34,592 bases of DNA, taken from assembly GCA_003223215.1 (NCBI GenBank), contig QHYH01000205.1, forward strand, positions 3,436-38,027, read 5' to 3'. Shown here piece by piece: positions 8,433-15,899 of this stretch (positions are counted from its first letter, which is position 1; every line of letters starts with the position of its first letter). This stretch comes from Acidobacteriota bacterium. GTDB taxonomy: Bacteria; Acidobacteriota; Terriglobia; Acidiferrales; UBA7541. The position numbers and the translations under genes are program-made. The notes below the pieces were generated by a model. The model worked only from the letters and a program-made list of their open reading frames with translations, had not been told where the DNA came from and made no database searches.

Positions 8433-9443
8433 TCAAAGTGTCTCGAGGAATGCGAGCAGCTTCGGCGAAGCGCGCCAGTGGCGATGCCCCTGTTTCGCAA
8501 GGCCAGCTCGCTTCCAGAAGGCCTGGAGCGCATTGCGCTTCATTTTGAGGTTGGTCGCGATGTATCGGTTGGTCGTGGCAACCGATGCATGCCCGAGGTA
8601 ATCCCGAATAACGGAGACATCCATGCCCGCCTGCAATAGCCCTACCGCGCTCCCATGGCGCATCATGTGCGGTGTCACATGGCGACCCTGGAGGCTTGAC
8701 CGCGTTTCCGAAGCGCGCCGAACATACTTGCCCAGCAAGAAAGCGACGCCATCCCGAGTCAGGGGCGCACCGCGGGCGTTCAGGAATAGGGGTTTGTCGG
8801 TGGCACTGGTTTTCACTAGCCGACGGAGGGCCGCAGCCGTCTCCGGCCACAGTGGACAGAGACGCTCTTTGCCTCCCTTACCCAAAAGTCGAACCTGCCG
8901 GGGACGATCCAGTCGGAGCTGCCGAGGGTGGACACTGAGAGCTTCACTGACTCGAGCCCCAGTGTTGTACAGGAAAAGGAGCAAGGCTCGATCGCGCGCC
9001 GCAAGAGGTGTTCGCTCTTCTACGGCGGCGATGATGGCACGGGCCTCCTCTGGTTCCAGATAGCTGACGACGCGGGCGGCCGCCCGTTTGGAGGGAATCG
9101 CTAGGATGCGACCGTACTGATCAGCACGTGCGATATCGTGTCGGAGGAGGTGTTGGGCGAAGCTTCGGAGAGCCGCAAGACGAGAGTTCCGGGTCGTGGC
9201 AGAATTCCCCCGTTCGGTTTCGACATGGCCCAAGAAGCTGAGCACGGCTTCGGCCTGGATATCATTCAGACTCAGTTCTGTTATCGACCGGCGCTTCCGG
9301 TCGGCGAGGAATAAGAAAAAAAGCTTGAGTGCGTCACGATAAGCACGGATGGTATGGGCGCTGGCTCCTCGGACGCTTCCCAGATAATCGCGGAAGAAAC
9401 TCTGTACCAAAGCTAACAGGCTATCGTGGATTGATCGGGTCAT
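8433..9443 (-). CDS. RIT2 RitC, tyrosine recombinase
   Basis: From the ATG at 9443 the product has 336 residues, the usual RitC size. That start is preferred over one at 9500 because GAAGGTG precedes it closely. A core-binding domain (AHTIRAYRDALKLF) is followed by a complete catalytic set: Arg in TGARVSEA, Lys in GKGGKERL, HxxR in HMMRH, His in LGHAS, Tyr in TTNRYIA. The C-terminus ends LLAFLETL, like the WLxSL tails of the other two RitC proteins. It overlaps the end of ritB by 23 nt. It acts with RitA and RitB at the element ends. Confidence 0.94.
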   Translation of the reverse strand: MTRSIHDSLLALVQSFFRDYLGSVRGASAHTIRAYRDALKLFFLFLADRKRRSITELSLNDIQAEAVLSFLGHVETERGNSATTRNSRLAALRSFAQHLLRHDIARADQYGRILAIPSKRAAARVVSYLEPEEARAIIAAVEERTPLAARDRALLLFLYNTGARVSEALSVHPRQLRLDRPRQVRLLGKGGKERLCPLWPETAAALRRLVKTSATDKPLFLNARGAPLTRDGVAFLLGKYVRRASETRSSLQGRHVTPHMMRHGSAVGLLQAGMDVSVIRDYLGHASVATTNRYIATNLKMKRNALQAFWKRAGLAKQGHRHWRASPKLLAFLETL

Positions 9444-10410
9444 GATCACCTTCGTCTTCATTGGCATGCAGATACCGAAGCCGGAACCGATGACCGGCAA
9501 GACCCAACAACTCCGGGGTGACGGTCAGGTAGGTCTCCGTCCCTAGGATGTCGTCGTGGCCCATGTAGGTGGAAAGCCAGGGAAGGCGGGCGTGCAGGTC
9601 GACCCCTTGGCGATACCAGCGGGTCAACCGGTGGACCGCGAAGGTATGCCTCCAGTCATAGGGCCGCGGTCCCACCCGGCCGCGCGCGGGCTTCAAACCG
9701 GCTTTCTGAAAGAGTTTTCGTAAAGTCTCCCACGCCGTGTTCTTCGGCAGGGTTCGGTGGTTGGCGCCAACAAAGAAATGATCATCGGATTGTGCAGCAG
9801 CAAAGAGGCGCCGAGCGCGGAGATATATTTCCAGCTCTCTCGCTAGCGAGCGGTCAAAAGGTACCCATCGAGCCCGTCCCTTGAACGTCTCGACAAAAAG
9901 AACTCGCGCAGGGACGTCGACATCTCGCATCCGCAGGCGGAGGGCTTCCCCAAAACGCAGTCCGGTGCAGTAGAGGAGCAAGATCAGGGCTCGGTACAGG
10001 CGCGGGCGAAATGGTGGCCGAGCCAGTTTCTTCGTGAGTTTCAGCAGTTGATGAACTTCTTTCTTCGACAAGATGTAGGGCAAGAAGTCGGACTTGCCCG
10101 GCAACTGGGGCCAGCGCGGCTCCGACAGGGAGGAATGGGCGGGAAGCCTGTGAAGATAGCGGCAAAACTGCCGCACTATCGTGGCGTCTACCGAGACGCT
10201 AATGGCCTTGCGCTGGGGCTTGCTGGCCAGCCAAGCGAGAATCGCTTGATCGAGACGCCAGCTTCGGTGTTTTCGTGCATATTTTTTGAGAAACCGATCG
10301 AACTCCCTCAACGTGAATTCGCTTTGCGCATATCGATAGCCGAGGCTCCGCTTGAATCGGAGAAAACCCTGGAGTTCGCGCGACAAAGGACTGTGGAACT
10401 GGGCTGTCAT
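9421..10410 (-). CDS. RIT2 RitB, tyrosine recombinase
   Basis: 329 residues. An N-terminal core-binding domain (EFTLREFDRFLKKYA) is followed by a catalytic domain with Arg in TGLRFGEA, Lys in TFKGRARW, His in YMGHDD and Tyr in GTETYLTV. The usual HxxR His is replaced by Tyr (PYDWRHTFAV); this looks like a subfamily variation rather than damage, since the flanking motif is intact. RWYRQGVDLHARLPWLSTYMGH is the typical RitB stretch, also seen in RIT1 and RIT3. Its ATG overlaps the ritA stop by four bases, indicating coupled translation. Confidence 0.93.
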   Translation of the reverse strand: MTAQFHSPLSRELQGFLRFKRSLGYRYAQSEFTLREFDRFLKKYARKHRSWRLDQAILAWLASKPQRKAISVSVDATIVRQFCRYLHRLPAHSSLSEPRWPQLPGKSDFLPYILSKKEVHQLLKLTKKLARPPFRPRLYRALILLLYCTGLRFGEALRLRMRDVDVPARVLFVETFKGRARWVPFDRSLARELEIYLRARRLFAAAQSDDHFFVGANHRTLPKNTAWETLRKLFQKAGLKPARGRVGPRPYDWRHTFAVHRLTRWYRQGVDLHARLPWLSTYMGHDDILGTETYLTVTPELLGLAGHRFRLRYLHANEDEGDHDPINPR

Positions 10411-11663
10411 CGAGGCACCGGTAAAGCTACCTGGCGCAATCGCCGCAGGGCCACTCGGACGTACACGGAAGTAGAGGAAGGTCGGCGATGGCCCAAGATG
10501 TCGCCAACCACCTTCGGGTTGACGCCGGCATCGATCTGCCGAGTCGCGTGACTGTGGCGAAACACATGTGCACCAAGTACAAGTGCGTCGACTCCGGCTT
10601 GGCGAGCATAGAGACGGACGCGCTGACGGATGGCACTGCTGGTGAGTGGCGTGTAGGGTATTGTCGAGTTCAAGAAAATTCGCCGCGACTGGACGTGAGA
10701 TGGACGTTCTGCCTGAAGGTAGACAGCCAACGCCTTGGCCACTGGAGGCAATAGCGGCAGCTCAATTTCCGCTTTGGTTTTTGGGCGCCTCACATGCAAG
10801 ATCTCCGACTTCCAATCCACATCCTCCAGATCCAAACCCAATACTTCCGCCGCTCCCAGCCCATAGGTGGCCATCAGCAATAACCAGGCGAAATCCCGCT
10901 TGCCCGGCGGCTCCTTCTGCTTAATCGATCCGAGGAGGCGGCGTACGTCCCCCCACGGGAGCGCCCGGGGCGGTCGCTCAGCCCCGCGGATGCGCGGCGA
11001 AGCTACACAACTGGCCAAGTCGCAGCGTAACCGCTTGGTGGTGTAGAGAAATCGTAGGAATGCTCGCAAGGAACTACAGTAATCTGCGACCGTCCCTTTA
11101 GAAAGGCGTGCCGACAGACGACTCACGAATGTGTCGATGTCGGCCACACTGGCTTTAGAGACTGATTTGCTTCCACCCGGCAATAGAGCGAGGAAGACCT
11201 TCGCTGTCTCGATGTCTTGCTGAACAGTCTTTTCGGCAACTCCATAATGAGAGCAGCGGTACTGTCGGTAGGCTGCTAACAACGGCGTCAGTTTTGCAGG
11301 TGCTCTTGGCGGACGCCATTCCGAAACTGGGACCTGCAGCGCACATAGTGCCCAGGCCCAGGCGTGAAGGGCATGCTGAGCAACAAAACATGTGGACGGA
11401 GCGACTGGTCCTTTTGTGAGCGGGCCGACATAGGCATGCAGGAACCGTCTTAGTCCATCAAGGGTTAGTTGGGAGGTTTCTTCCAGGTGGCGTCGTCGGC
11501 AGTAGGCGCGGAATCGCCGGACCCAATAGAGGTAAATACCTACCACCCCATCGGAAATACGATTCTTTTTCCACAAACGGACTACCGCTTCTTCATGGTC
11601 TAAAGTGGAGCTGCCTGCAGTGCCGGGTTGACGGGCTTGCGCGGCTTTTTCGTTAGGGGACAT
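10407..11663 (-). CDS. RIT2 RitA, tyrosine recombinase with Arg I replaced
   Basis: 418 residues: a longer N-terminal region with two core-binding-like segments (about 35-115 and 135-220), then the catalytic domain. HxxR (HVFRHSHAT), the second His (LGHRRP), Lys (RPKTKAEI) and Tyr (STSVYVRV) are present. The segment that normally carries Arg I reads YGLGAAEVLGL, with Gly where RIT3 RitA has Arg (LGLRAGDI). Loss of Arg I normally cripples cleavage, so RitA may be mainly structural. The start overlaps the upstream Cys-rich gene by 11 nt and the stop overlaps ritB by four. Confidence 0.92.
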   Translation of the reverse strand: MSPNEKAAQARQPGTAGSSTLDHEEAVVRLWKKNRISDGVVGIYLYWVRRFRAYCRRRHLEETSQLTLDGLRRFLHAYVGPLTKGPVAPSTCFVAQHALHAWAWALCALQVPVSEWRPPRAPAKLTPLLAAYRQYRCSHYGVAEKTVQQDIETAKVFLALLPGGSKSVSKASVADIDTFVSRLSARLSKGTVADYCSSLRAFLRFLYTTKRLRCDLASCVASPRIRGAERPPRALPWGDVRRLLGSIKQKEPPGKRDFAWLLLMATYGLGAAEVLGLDLEDVDWKSEILHVRRPKTKAEIELPLLPPVAKALAVYLQAERPSHVQSRRIFLNSTIPYTPLTSSAIRQRVRLYARQAGVDALVLGAHVFRHSHATRQIDAGVNPKVVGDILGHRRPSSTSVYVRVALRRLRQVALPVPR

Positions 11664-12102
11664 GCTTTATCTCAGCAAGAGCGCCTATCCAGCGCGCTCG
11701 GCATCCGCAAATCTCGCACACGACCCAGCTCCACGCGCGTTCTGCTCCGGGCGAGAGCCAAGGTTTACTTGGTGGAGGAGCCTCGACGAGCTCTAGAGCC
11801 GGAGGCGCAGCAAGCCTCGCATAGGAGGAAGGATGTGAGGAAGCTTGATCTGTCACGCGGGCTTTCAAGCGTTGGAGATACTCGCGCTGGCGAATGCGAT
11901 GATCCTCACGCCCTTCGGCACCGAGACTCTGCTCATAACGGCGATTGGCTTTTTGACGCTGCAGGCGACGGGCTTCTCTCCAGCAGTTTGAGCTGCAATG
12001 TCGCTGGCCGCGATAACAGTGGCAGCAAATGTGAAACACCCTACCGCAGGGAGGATAGTGACAAACGAGCTGGTAAAAGACGGTGGAACAGGCAGTCAGC
12101 AC
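11653..12102 (-). CDS. Cys-rich accessory protein of RIT2
   Basis: 149 residues. The N-terminal 50 hold seven Cys after the first few residues (C14, C19, C26, C27, C29, C36, C40) in a pattern CxxxxC...CCxC...CxxxC, followed by a basic, helical segment (REARRLQRQKANRRYEQSL, DHRIRQREYLQRLKAR). It resembles a family of small putative zinc-binding proteins I associate with mobile elements; no function is established. Its stop overlaps ritA and it lies inside the RIT2 inverted repeats, so it is part of the element and probably co-translated with RitA. The first codon (GTG) is uncertain. It may be a DNA-binding or regulatory subunit; that is inference. Confidence 0.7.
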   Translation of the reverse strand: MLTACSTVFYQLVCHYPPCGRVFHICCHCYRGQRHCSSNCWREARRLQRQKANRRYEQSLGAEGREDHRIRQREYLQRLKARVTDQASSHPSSYARLAAPPALELVEAPPPSKPWLSPGAERAWSWVVCEICGCRARWIGALAEIKHVP

Positions 12103-12159
12103 GCACCTTAGTTTAGTTAGGAGGGGGCACTAGAGAACGTGGGCCGATCATGCCACAGA

Positions 12160-12268
12160 CGAAGAGCAATTATCTGGAGCACGAAGGCGGGTCTCACTGC
12201 GTCTGGACGGCCTCGAGGCCATCCTTGAAAAAGAACTCTGGATAATTTTCTTCTCAAGATACGTGGCC
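12160..12268 (+). repeat. RIT2 terminal inverted repeat, ritA side
   Basis: The inverted copy of 8324-8423: the outer part (12217-12268) ends CTTCTCAAGATACGTGGCC, and the inner part is diverged. It also encodes, by chance, a read-through tail to the truncated IS1380 transposase N-terminus. Confidence 0.85.
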
Positions 12269-12294
12269 TTATCAAGAGCTCGAGATAAGGCCAC
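12263..12294. repeat. 32-bp near-perfect palindrome at the RIT2 end
   Basis: GTGGCCTTATC at 12263-12273 is inverted as GATAAGGCCAC at 12284-12294 around AAGAGCTCGA. It spans the outer edge of the right inverted repeat and the flanking GGCCACG. It is best read as the linker that would sit between the two element ends in an excised circle. Confidence 0.75.
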
Positions 12295-12651
12295 GAAACG
12301 AAGATGGTTCAGCCGAGAGAAACCCACGTAGATGGCCAGCACCATCCCCAGCAAGAATTGGTAGATGGTCATCGCGCGCGGAATGCGGTGAATGGTCAGA
12401 GTTTCTTCAATCAGTTTCTTAAAGCCCAGCTTCTCCAACATGGTCGATACGGGGAATAGACCACCATACGGCGTAAGATTCTTGGCCCCGAAGTCAAAAG
12501 GCGTGGAAGCCGCAATTTTATAGGGCTCCGGACTATCTGCAGGAAAACCTTGTTTGGCGCGGGTTTTCTCGATATGCTGCTTTTCGTTCTTCACCATTTG
12601 GGTGACCCCTTGAGGTTGAGTTCGTAAAACCGGGAAGTTTCGCGAACTCAT
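12289..12651 (-). pseudogene. IS1380 transposase, N-terminal part
   Basis: Contains FDFGAKNLTPYGGLFPVSTM, LGFKKLIEETLTIHR, MTIYQFLLGMVLAIYVGFSR and LNHLRFVA, the typical start of IS1380 transposases. Genuine sequence ends at FVA, where RIT2 begins; the downstream frame runs through the RIT2 inverted repeat to 12148. The ATG may be at 12597 (MVKNEKQHIEK) rather than 12651. Confidence 0.85.
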
Positions 12652-12719
12652 TTTTACCCCATGTTTTTGGGGTCCCCAAATGGTTCTTTCAAATTAGAGC
12701 CCTACCGAAGCCCACCCCA

Positions 12720-12739
12720 GTGCATTATTCAGGTGTCAC
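12720..12739 (-). repeat. IS1380 terminal inverted repeat, right
   Basis: GTGCATTATTCAGGTGTCAC, inverted partner of 7024-7043. The next gene's probable start (12761) is only 21 bp away, so the IS has replaced that gene's upstream region. Confidence 0.8.
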
Positions 12740-12760
12740 AATTCGGCTCCCGAGTGGGTC

Positions 12761-12838
12761 ATGAGAAAAAAGACTGTTGGCACACGGAAATTGTTGTTTC
12801 TGATCTGCGTTTGCGTTCTTTTGGCAACTAGCGTGCCG
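12761..12838 (+). other. Detached signal-peptide segment of the propeller/TonB gene
   Basis: The ATG at 12761 reads MRKKTVGTRKLLFLICVCVL then LATSVP and a TAG: a clear export signal. The downstream frame (open from 12832, reading VGQEQTSPDWNSHDFSFRVLN) joins the 12904 reading frame. One indel around 12830-12840 has therefore separated the signal peptide from its protein. Confidence 0.65.
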
Positions 12839-12903
12839 TAGGCCAAGAACAGACTTCTCCGGACTGGAATAGCCATGACTTCTCGTTTCGCGTCCTGAAC
12901 ATA

Positions 12904-14112
12904 ATGAGTACCGGGCAACTGTTATGGGTGTGCGGGACGGACGAAACTGTCGCGGTTTCATCCGACAACGGCGCGCATTGGCAAGTGAAGCATCAGAAGG
13001 TAGACGGCGCTTTGCTATTGAATATTGATTTTGCAGACTCGAAATTCGGCTATGCAACAGGGACCGGTGGCCTCATTCTTGCCACCGTAGACGGCGGTGA
13101 AACATGGGTGCCACACTCTGGGACCAGTGAAACGATCTTGCAGGCTTCCTTTGCCGACCTACAGCATGGTCTTGTGAGGACGCCCACGTCACTGCTATTC
13201 ACGGTCGATGGTGGATTGCACTGGACAGCGGTATCTGTAGGGCAGAATGAGGAGGACATCAAGCACTTTCCATACACCTTCTCTTTAGTTGCCCTCGATG
13301 GCGTGCACATGGCAGCGATGCTGAAAGAGGGTGCTGCACAATATGAGTCTCAGGCCTTTGTATTTACGCAAGATTCAGGAAAGTCTTGGAATCTGCTGAA
13401 TATTCCGAACGTTACGCTGTACAGTTTCCTCCGTTCTGAAGCCCGGTATTGGGCTGTTGGGACTGAGGTGATACATAAGGACCAACCAGGGGGCGGATAT
13501 GCTGTACCCGTCGCTTTGTACTCCTCTGACGGACAGAAGTGGAACCATTCCACTAGTGATCTGTCAGGCTGCAAACTCGAAATGTGTACGGTATGCAATA
13601 CGCGAGGCTGTTTTTCCTCCAATGGTGTAATCTCACGAGTGTTCTTAGAAAAGCCAACTTACAGCGCGTTCCCCGCAACCAAAGAGCTGACCACAAAGTG
13701 GGCATCCACTGATTTCACAGTCTGTTTTGTGGGTAGTAACCTGTATTGCGCAGCCTTGAAAGAGTTAGCGCAAGCTCCGAGTAGTGCCGGCTCTCCGGTG
13801 CCGACAGTTGTCGCTCCTGGCCCATTAGGTGCTCCGATACCACAGGGACCCCGATGCATTGTTTGTGGTGTTGACCGGATTTTCATCGACAAGAAAGCGC
13901 AAGGGGCTTACACGATTAAACTCGTTCTTGGAGTCGGTAAGAACGGAACGGTGACAAGTGTCGAAGCTCAAGGTGCTCCGACCCCCGAGGTCAAGCGGCG
14001 AATCGAACAGCAAACTCAGCAGTGGATATTCGAACCGTACCTTAAAGACGGTGCCCCGATTAACGTGAAGCTAAACACCACCGTCAGTGTGAACGTTATA
14101 AAGCCTCGGTGA
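12904..14112 (+). CDS. Ycf48/BNR-like beta-propeller fused to a TonB C-terminal domain
   Basis: The 402 residues from the internal ATG contain repeated propeller blades of the Ycf48/BNR type (FGYATGTGGLILATVDGGETW, LLFTVDGGLHW, VFTQDSGKSW). After a Pro-rich linker (about 300-318) comes a segment with the pattern of a TonB C-terminal domain (GKNGTVTSVEAQGAP, IEQQTQQWIFEPYLKDGAPI, KLNTTVSVNV). An exported propeller with a TonB-like tail would act in the periplasm; the partner is unknown. The true start is probably 12761, with a signal peptide now out of frame, so expression as an exported protein is doubtful. The IS end lies just upstream. Confidence 0.75.
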   Translation: MSTGQLLWVCGTDETVAVSSDNGAHWQVKHQKVDGALLLNIDFADSKFGYATGTGGLILATVDGGETWVPHSGTSETILQASFADLQHGLVRTPTSLLFTVDGGLHWTAVSVGQNEEDIKHFPYTFSLVALDGVHMAAMLKEGAAQYESQAFVFTQDSGKSWNLLNIPNVTLYSFLRSEARYWAVGTEVIHKDQPGGGYAVPVALYSSDGQKWNHSTSDLSGCKLEMCTVCNTRGCFSSNGVISRVFLEKPTYSAFPATKELTTKWASTDFTVCFVGSNLYCAALKELAQAPSSAGSPVPTVVAPGPLGAPIPQGPRCIVCGVDRIFIDKKAQGAYTIKLVLGVGKNGTVTSVEAQGAPTPEVKRRIEQQTQQWIFEPYLKDGAPINVKLNTTVSVNVIKPR

Positions 14113-14136
14113 GGCGCTTTAAACCGCATTCTCCTA

Positions 14137-14197
14137 GATTTGAAATCCGTCGCGAAAGCGGGCCGGTCACTTCTACGAGTACGGCACGAATCAGGAG
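14137..14197. repeat. Dispersed repeat, copy A
   Basis: Reads TTGAAATCCGTCGCGAAAGC then GGCCGGTCACTTCTACGAG and CGGCACGAATCAGGA, matching the body of copies C, D, F and G. It lies 25 bp after the propeller gene stop. Confidence 0.65.
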
Positions 14198-14291
14198 CTA
14201 GCGGGCTCATTCCTCAAGAATGCATTATCTACAAGGACATCCTACAATGCACGCAGGTTATTACTGACGATCAAATACTGGAGAAATTGTC

Positions 14292-14648
14292 GTGACGAAA
14301 GATGAAGCTTTGAAGCTGGCCGAGCATTGGATTGCCGCCTGGAACGCTCATAATCTGGAATTGATCATGTCGCACTATGAAGATGCAATCGAGTTGACTT
14401 CGCCGGTTGCAGCACAACTGCTGGGGACGCCTGCGGGGAAGGTGAACGGAAAGGCGAATTTGAGAGCTTACTTTCAAAAAGGGATGGAGGCCTATCCGGA
14501 ACTGCATTTTCGCCTTGAGGACATATTCTTGGGTGTAAGCAGCGTGGTGCTCTTGTACACAAATCAAAAGGGGACACGCACAGCAGAGTTCATGGAGTTA
14601 TCGGCGATTGGAAAGGTAGCACGGGTTGTGGCGAACTACAGTGCTTAG
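14292..14648 (+). CDS. SnoaL-like / NTF2-like fold protein
   Basis: 118 residues with the typical start of this fold: MTKDEALKLAEHWIAAWNAH, then SHYEDAIELTSPVAAQLLG, NGKANLRAYFQKGMEAYPEL and a final strand pair (VVLLYTNQKGTRTAEFMEL, KVARVVANYSA). Members include polyketide cyclases, isomerases and many small soluble proteins of unknown activity; no catalytic assignment is possible. The start is GTG at 14292. It stands alone between repeat-bearing spacers. Confidence 0.85.
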   Translation: MTKDEALKLAEHWIAAWNAHNLELIMSHYEDAIELTSPVAAQLLGTPAGKVNGKANLRAYFQKGMEAYPELHFRLEDIFLGVSSVVLLYTNQKGTRTAEFMELSAIGKVARVVANYSA

Positions 14649-15246
14649 CAAGCGTGATCCGCCTACGCCAGAGTGAACTTCACCGACTCTGCGGCCTTGT
14701 TTCGCACACCGCTTGTCTGGGTTCATCCTCTGCTGGGATCAGTTGGACGATCCGACGGTTTGGGCACTGCAAGGCGAAAGGTCGCAGAGTTCCTCGACGC
14801 CTGGATGAACCGTAGTGCTTCCTGGTAAACGCCGAAGTCCCGGTGCTTTGTCGCTCATGGTGTGAAGGCGATTTTCGTCTACCTGTGGCCTGACCGCATT
14901 CCTATCGTTGCGAATTGGGGTCAACTCCTGAGATACAGCGATCGCGTCCATGTGGAATCCACAGCGAAAGGCACCAGTCAAATGGACGGGAAACGCCGCG
15001 CGGGGGTTAGCCCATAGACTCCTGGCCGACAACGGCGGTAGGGCCTGTTTCATATCAGAGGTTCATCCCTATGGGCGTGGGTAAAGGTTTCTTTAGGTGC
15101 CTCCAAGGTACCTGCTAGGCGATTGAAAGCAGCAAATGGAAAAACTGAACGAGGAACTTCGGAACTTCAGCGGCGCGATTCTACGTGACAATGCCAAAAA
15201 GACGCCCTAAACTGGCCTGGAACGCGATGGCCGCACTAGAGACCAC
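14649..15246. other. 600-bp stretch without a gene
   Basis: No coding region with recognisable features is seen on either strand. It holds repeat copy B (14934-15000), and CTGGTAAACGCCGAAGTCCC near 14822, which resembles the left arm of repeat copies K and L. The last 50 bp should contain the promoter and ribosome-binding site of the antitoxin gene. Confidence 0.5.
14934..15000. repeat. Dispersed repeat, copy B
   Basis: Contains ATACAGCGATCGCG, TGTGGAATCCACAGCGAAAG, CCAGTCAAATGGACGGGAAA and CGCCGCG, aligned with copy C over more than 60 bases. Confidence 0.7.
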
Positions 15247-15498
15247 ATGACACTCAAGGCGAAAGACCTCTCTCCCGATCAGAAGATGGTTATCGAAAGC
15301 TTGCTCGGGCGCTCCATTGCCGAGAACGAGGAGATCAGTATCCGCGCAACGACCTCACCTTCTGTCCCTGAGTGGCTTCAGACCTCTTGGAAAAGCGCGC
15401 AAGAGCAGGGACTGGATCAGCTCTCCGTGGAAGAGATTGATGCGGAGATAGCGGCGGCGCGGAAAGCGCGCCGTGAACGTCGGCCCTCGGAGCAATGA
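15247..15498 (+). CDS. Putative antitoxin of a PIN-type toxin
   Basis: An 83-residue acidic/basic protein whose C-terminal part (EQGLDQLSVEEIDAEIAAAR then KARRERR) is the pattern I recognise in antitoxins paired with PIN_3 toxins. The N-terminus (LSPDQKMVIESLLGRSIAENE) could be the DNA-binding or dimerisation part. The stop overlaps the toxin ATG by four bases, the classical antitoxin-toxin order. It would bind and neutralise the PIN ribonuclease and probably represses its own promoter. The gene itself is intact. Confidence 0.75.
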   Translation: MTLKAKDLSPDQKMVIESLLGRSIAENEEISIRATTSPSVPEWLQTSWKSAQEQGLDQLSVEEIDAEIAAARKARRERRPSEQ

Positions 15499-15899
15499 TT
15501 CGGGTCGTCCTCGACACCAATATTTTGATTTCCGCGTTGCTGCAACCCCAGGGTTTGCCCGCTCGGACCTTTGTGATGGTGCTTGCCGGGACCACAGCAC
15601 AGCTTTGCGTCAGCGGCGATGTATATGCCGAATATGAAGAAGTCATCCGGCGTCCCAAGTTTAACCGCAGCGAGGTGATCATCGACCATGCGCTGCGCGC
15701 TATCCGACAGAATGGATTTTGGGTCAAGCCGTCCGAAAGGGTGCATGCCTGCTCTGATCCCGATGACGACATTTTCCTGGAGTGCGCCTAGGCCGCACAC
15801 GCCAACTACCTCGTGACCGGCAATCTTAAGGATTTTCCTGTGAAATGGGCCGACACCCAGATTGTAACCGCTCGCCAGTTCCTCGAGGCCACGATGTGA
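15495..15899 (+). pseudogene. PIN-domain toxin with a premature amber stop
   Basis: The reading frame from 15495 encodes a PIN-domain ribonuclease of the putative toxin-antitoxin PIN family: first acidic residue in VVLDTNILISAL (D7), VYAEYEEVIRRPKF, and SDPDDDIFLECA. At 15789-15791 a TAG replaces the codon after ECA. Beyond it the same frame continues without interruption as AAHANYLVTGNLKDF and ends in REGION-like ARQFLEATM at 15899. Family members usually have Glu at the stopped position, so a single G-to-T change explains it. The truncated 98-residue product lacks the last acidic residue (in NLKDF), so the toxin should be inactive. Confidence 0.88.

Larger units (their letters stand above)
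8331..12295 (-). mobile_element. RIT2: complete four-gene recombinase-in-trio element
   Basis: A 3965-bp insert within the IS1380 transposase gene. GGCCACG flanks it at 8324-8330 and 12289-12295. Removing one copy plus the insert restores the transposase frame (LRFVA then QDPM). Inside are a Cys-rich gene, ritA, ritB and ritC, all on the minus strand with overlaps of 4-23 nt, bounded by nearly 100-bp inverted repeats. An extra 20 bp between the right inverted repeat and the direct repeat forms, with its edges, a near-perfect 32-bp palindrome. The junctions are read directly; the 7-bp repeat as crossover or duplicated target is an inference. Confidence 0.9.
7024..12739 (-). mobile_element. IS1380-family insertion sequence, interrupted by RIT2
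   Basis: The ends carry imperfect 20-bp terminal inverted repeats: GTGTCACCTAAATTATGCAT at 7024-7043 and GTGCATTATTCAGGTGTCAC at 12720-12739 (16 of 20 positions match after inversion). Between them lies a single IS1380-type DDE transposase gene cut in two by the RIT2 insertion. Without RIT2 the element would be about 1.75 kb, normal for the family. I could not identify a convincing target-site duplication. The transposase also has an internal frameshift, so the IS is dead. Confidence 0.85.

Noticed and set aside
11628-12116. Plus-strand reading opposite the RIT2 Cys-rich gene
   Set aside because: The minus strand has the Cys pattern and overlaps ritA translationally; the plus frame has no features.
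14739-15053. Minus-strand reading in the spacer before the antitoxin
   Set aside because: Part of its sequence is the dispersed repeat (copy B) and the rest has no protein-like pattern.
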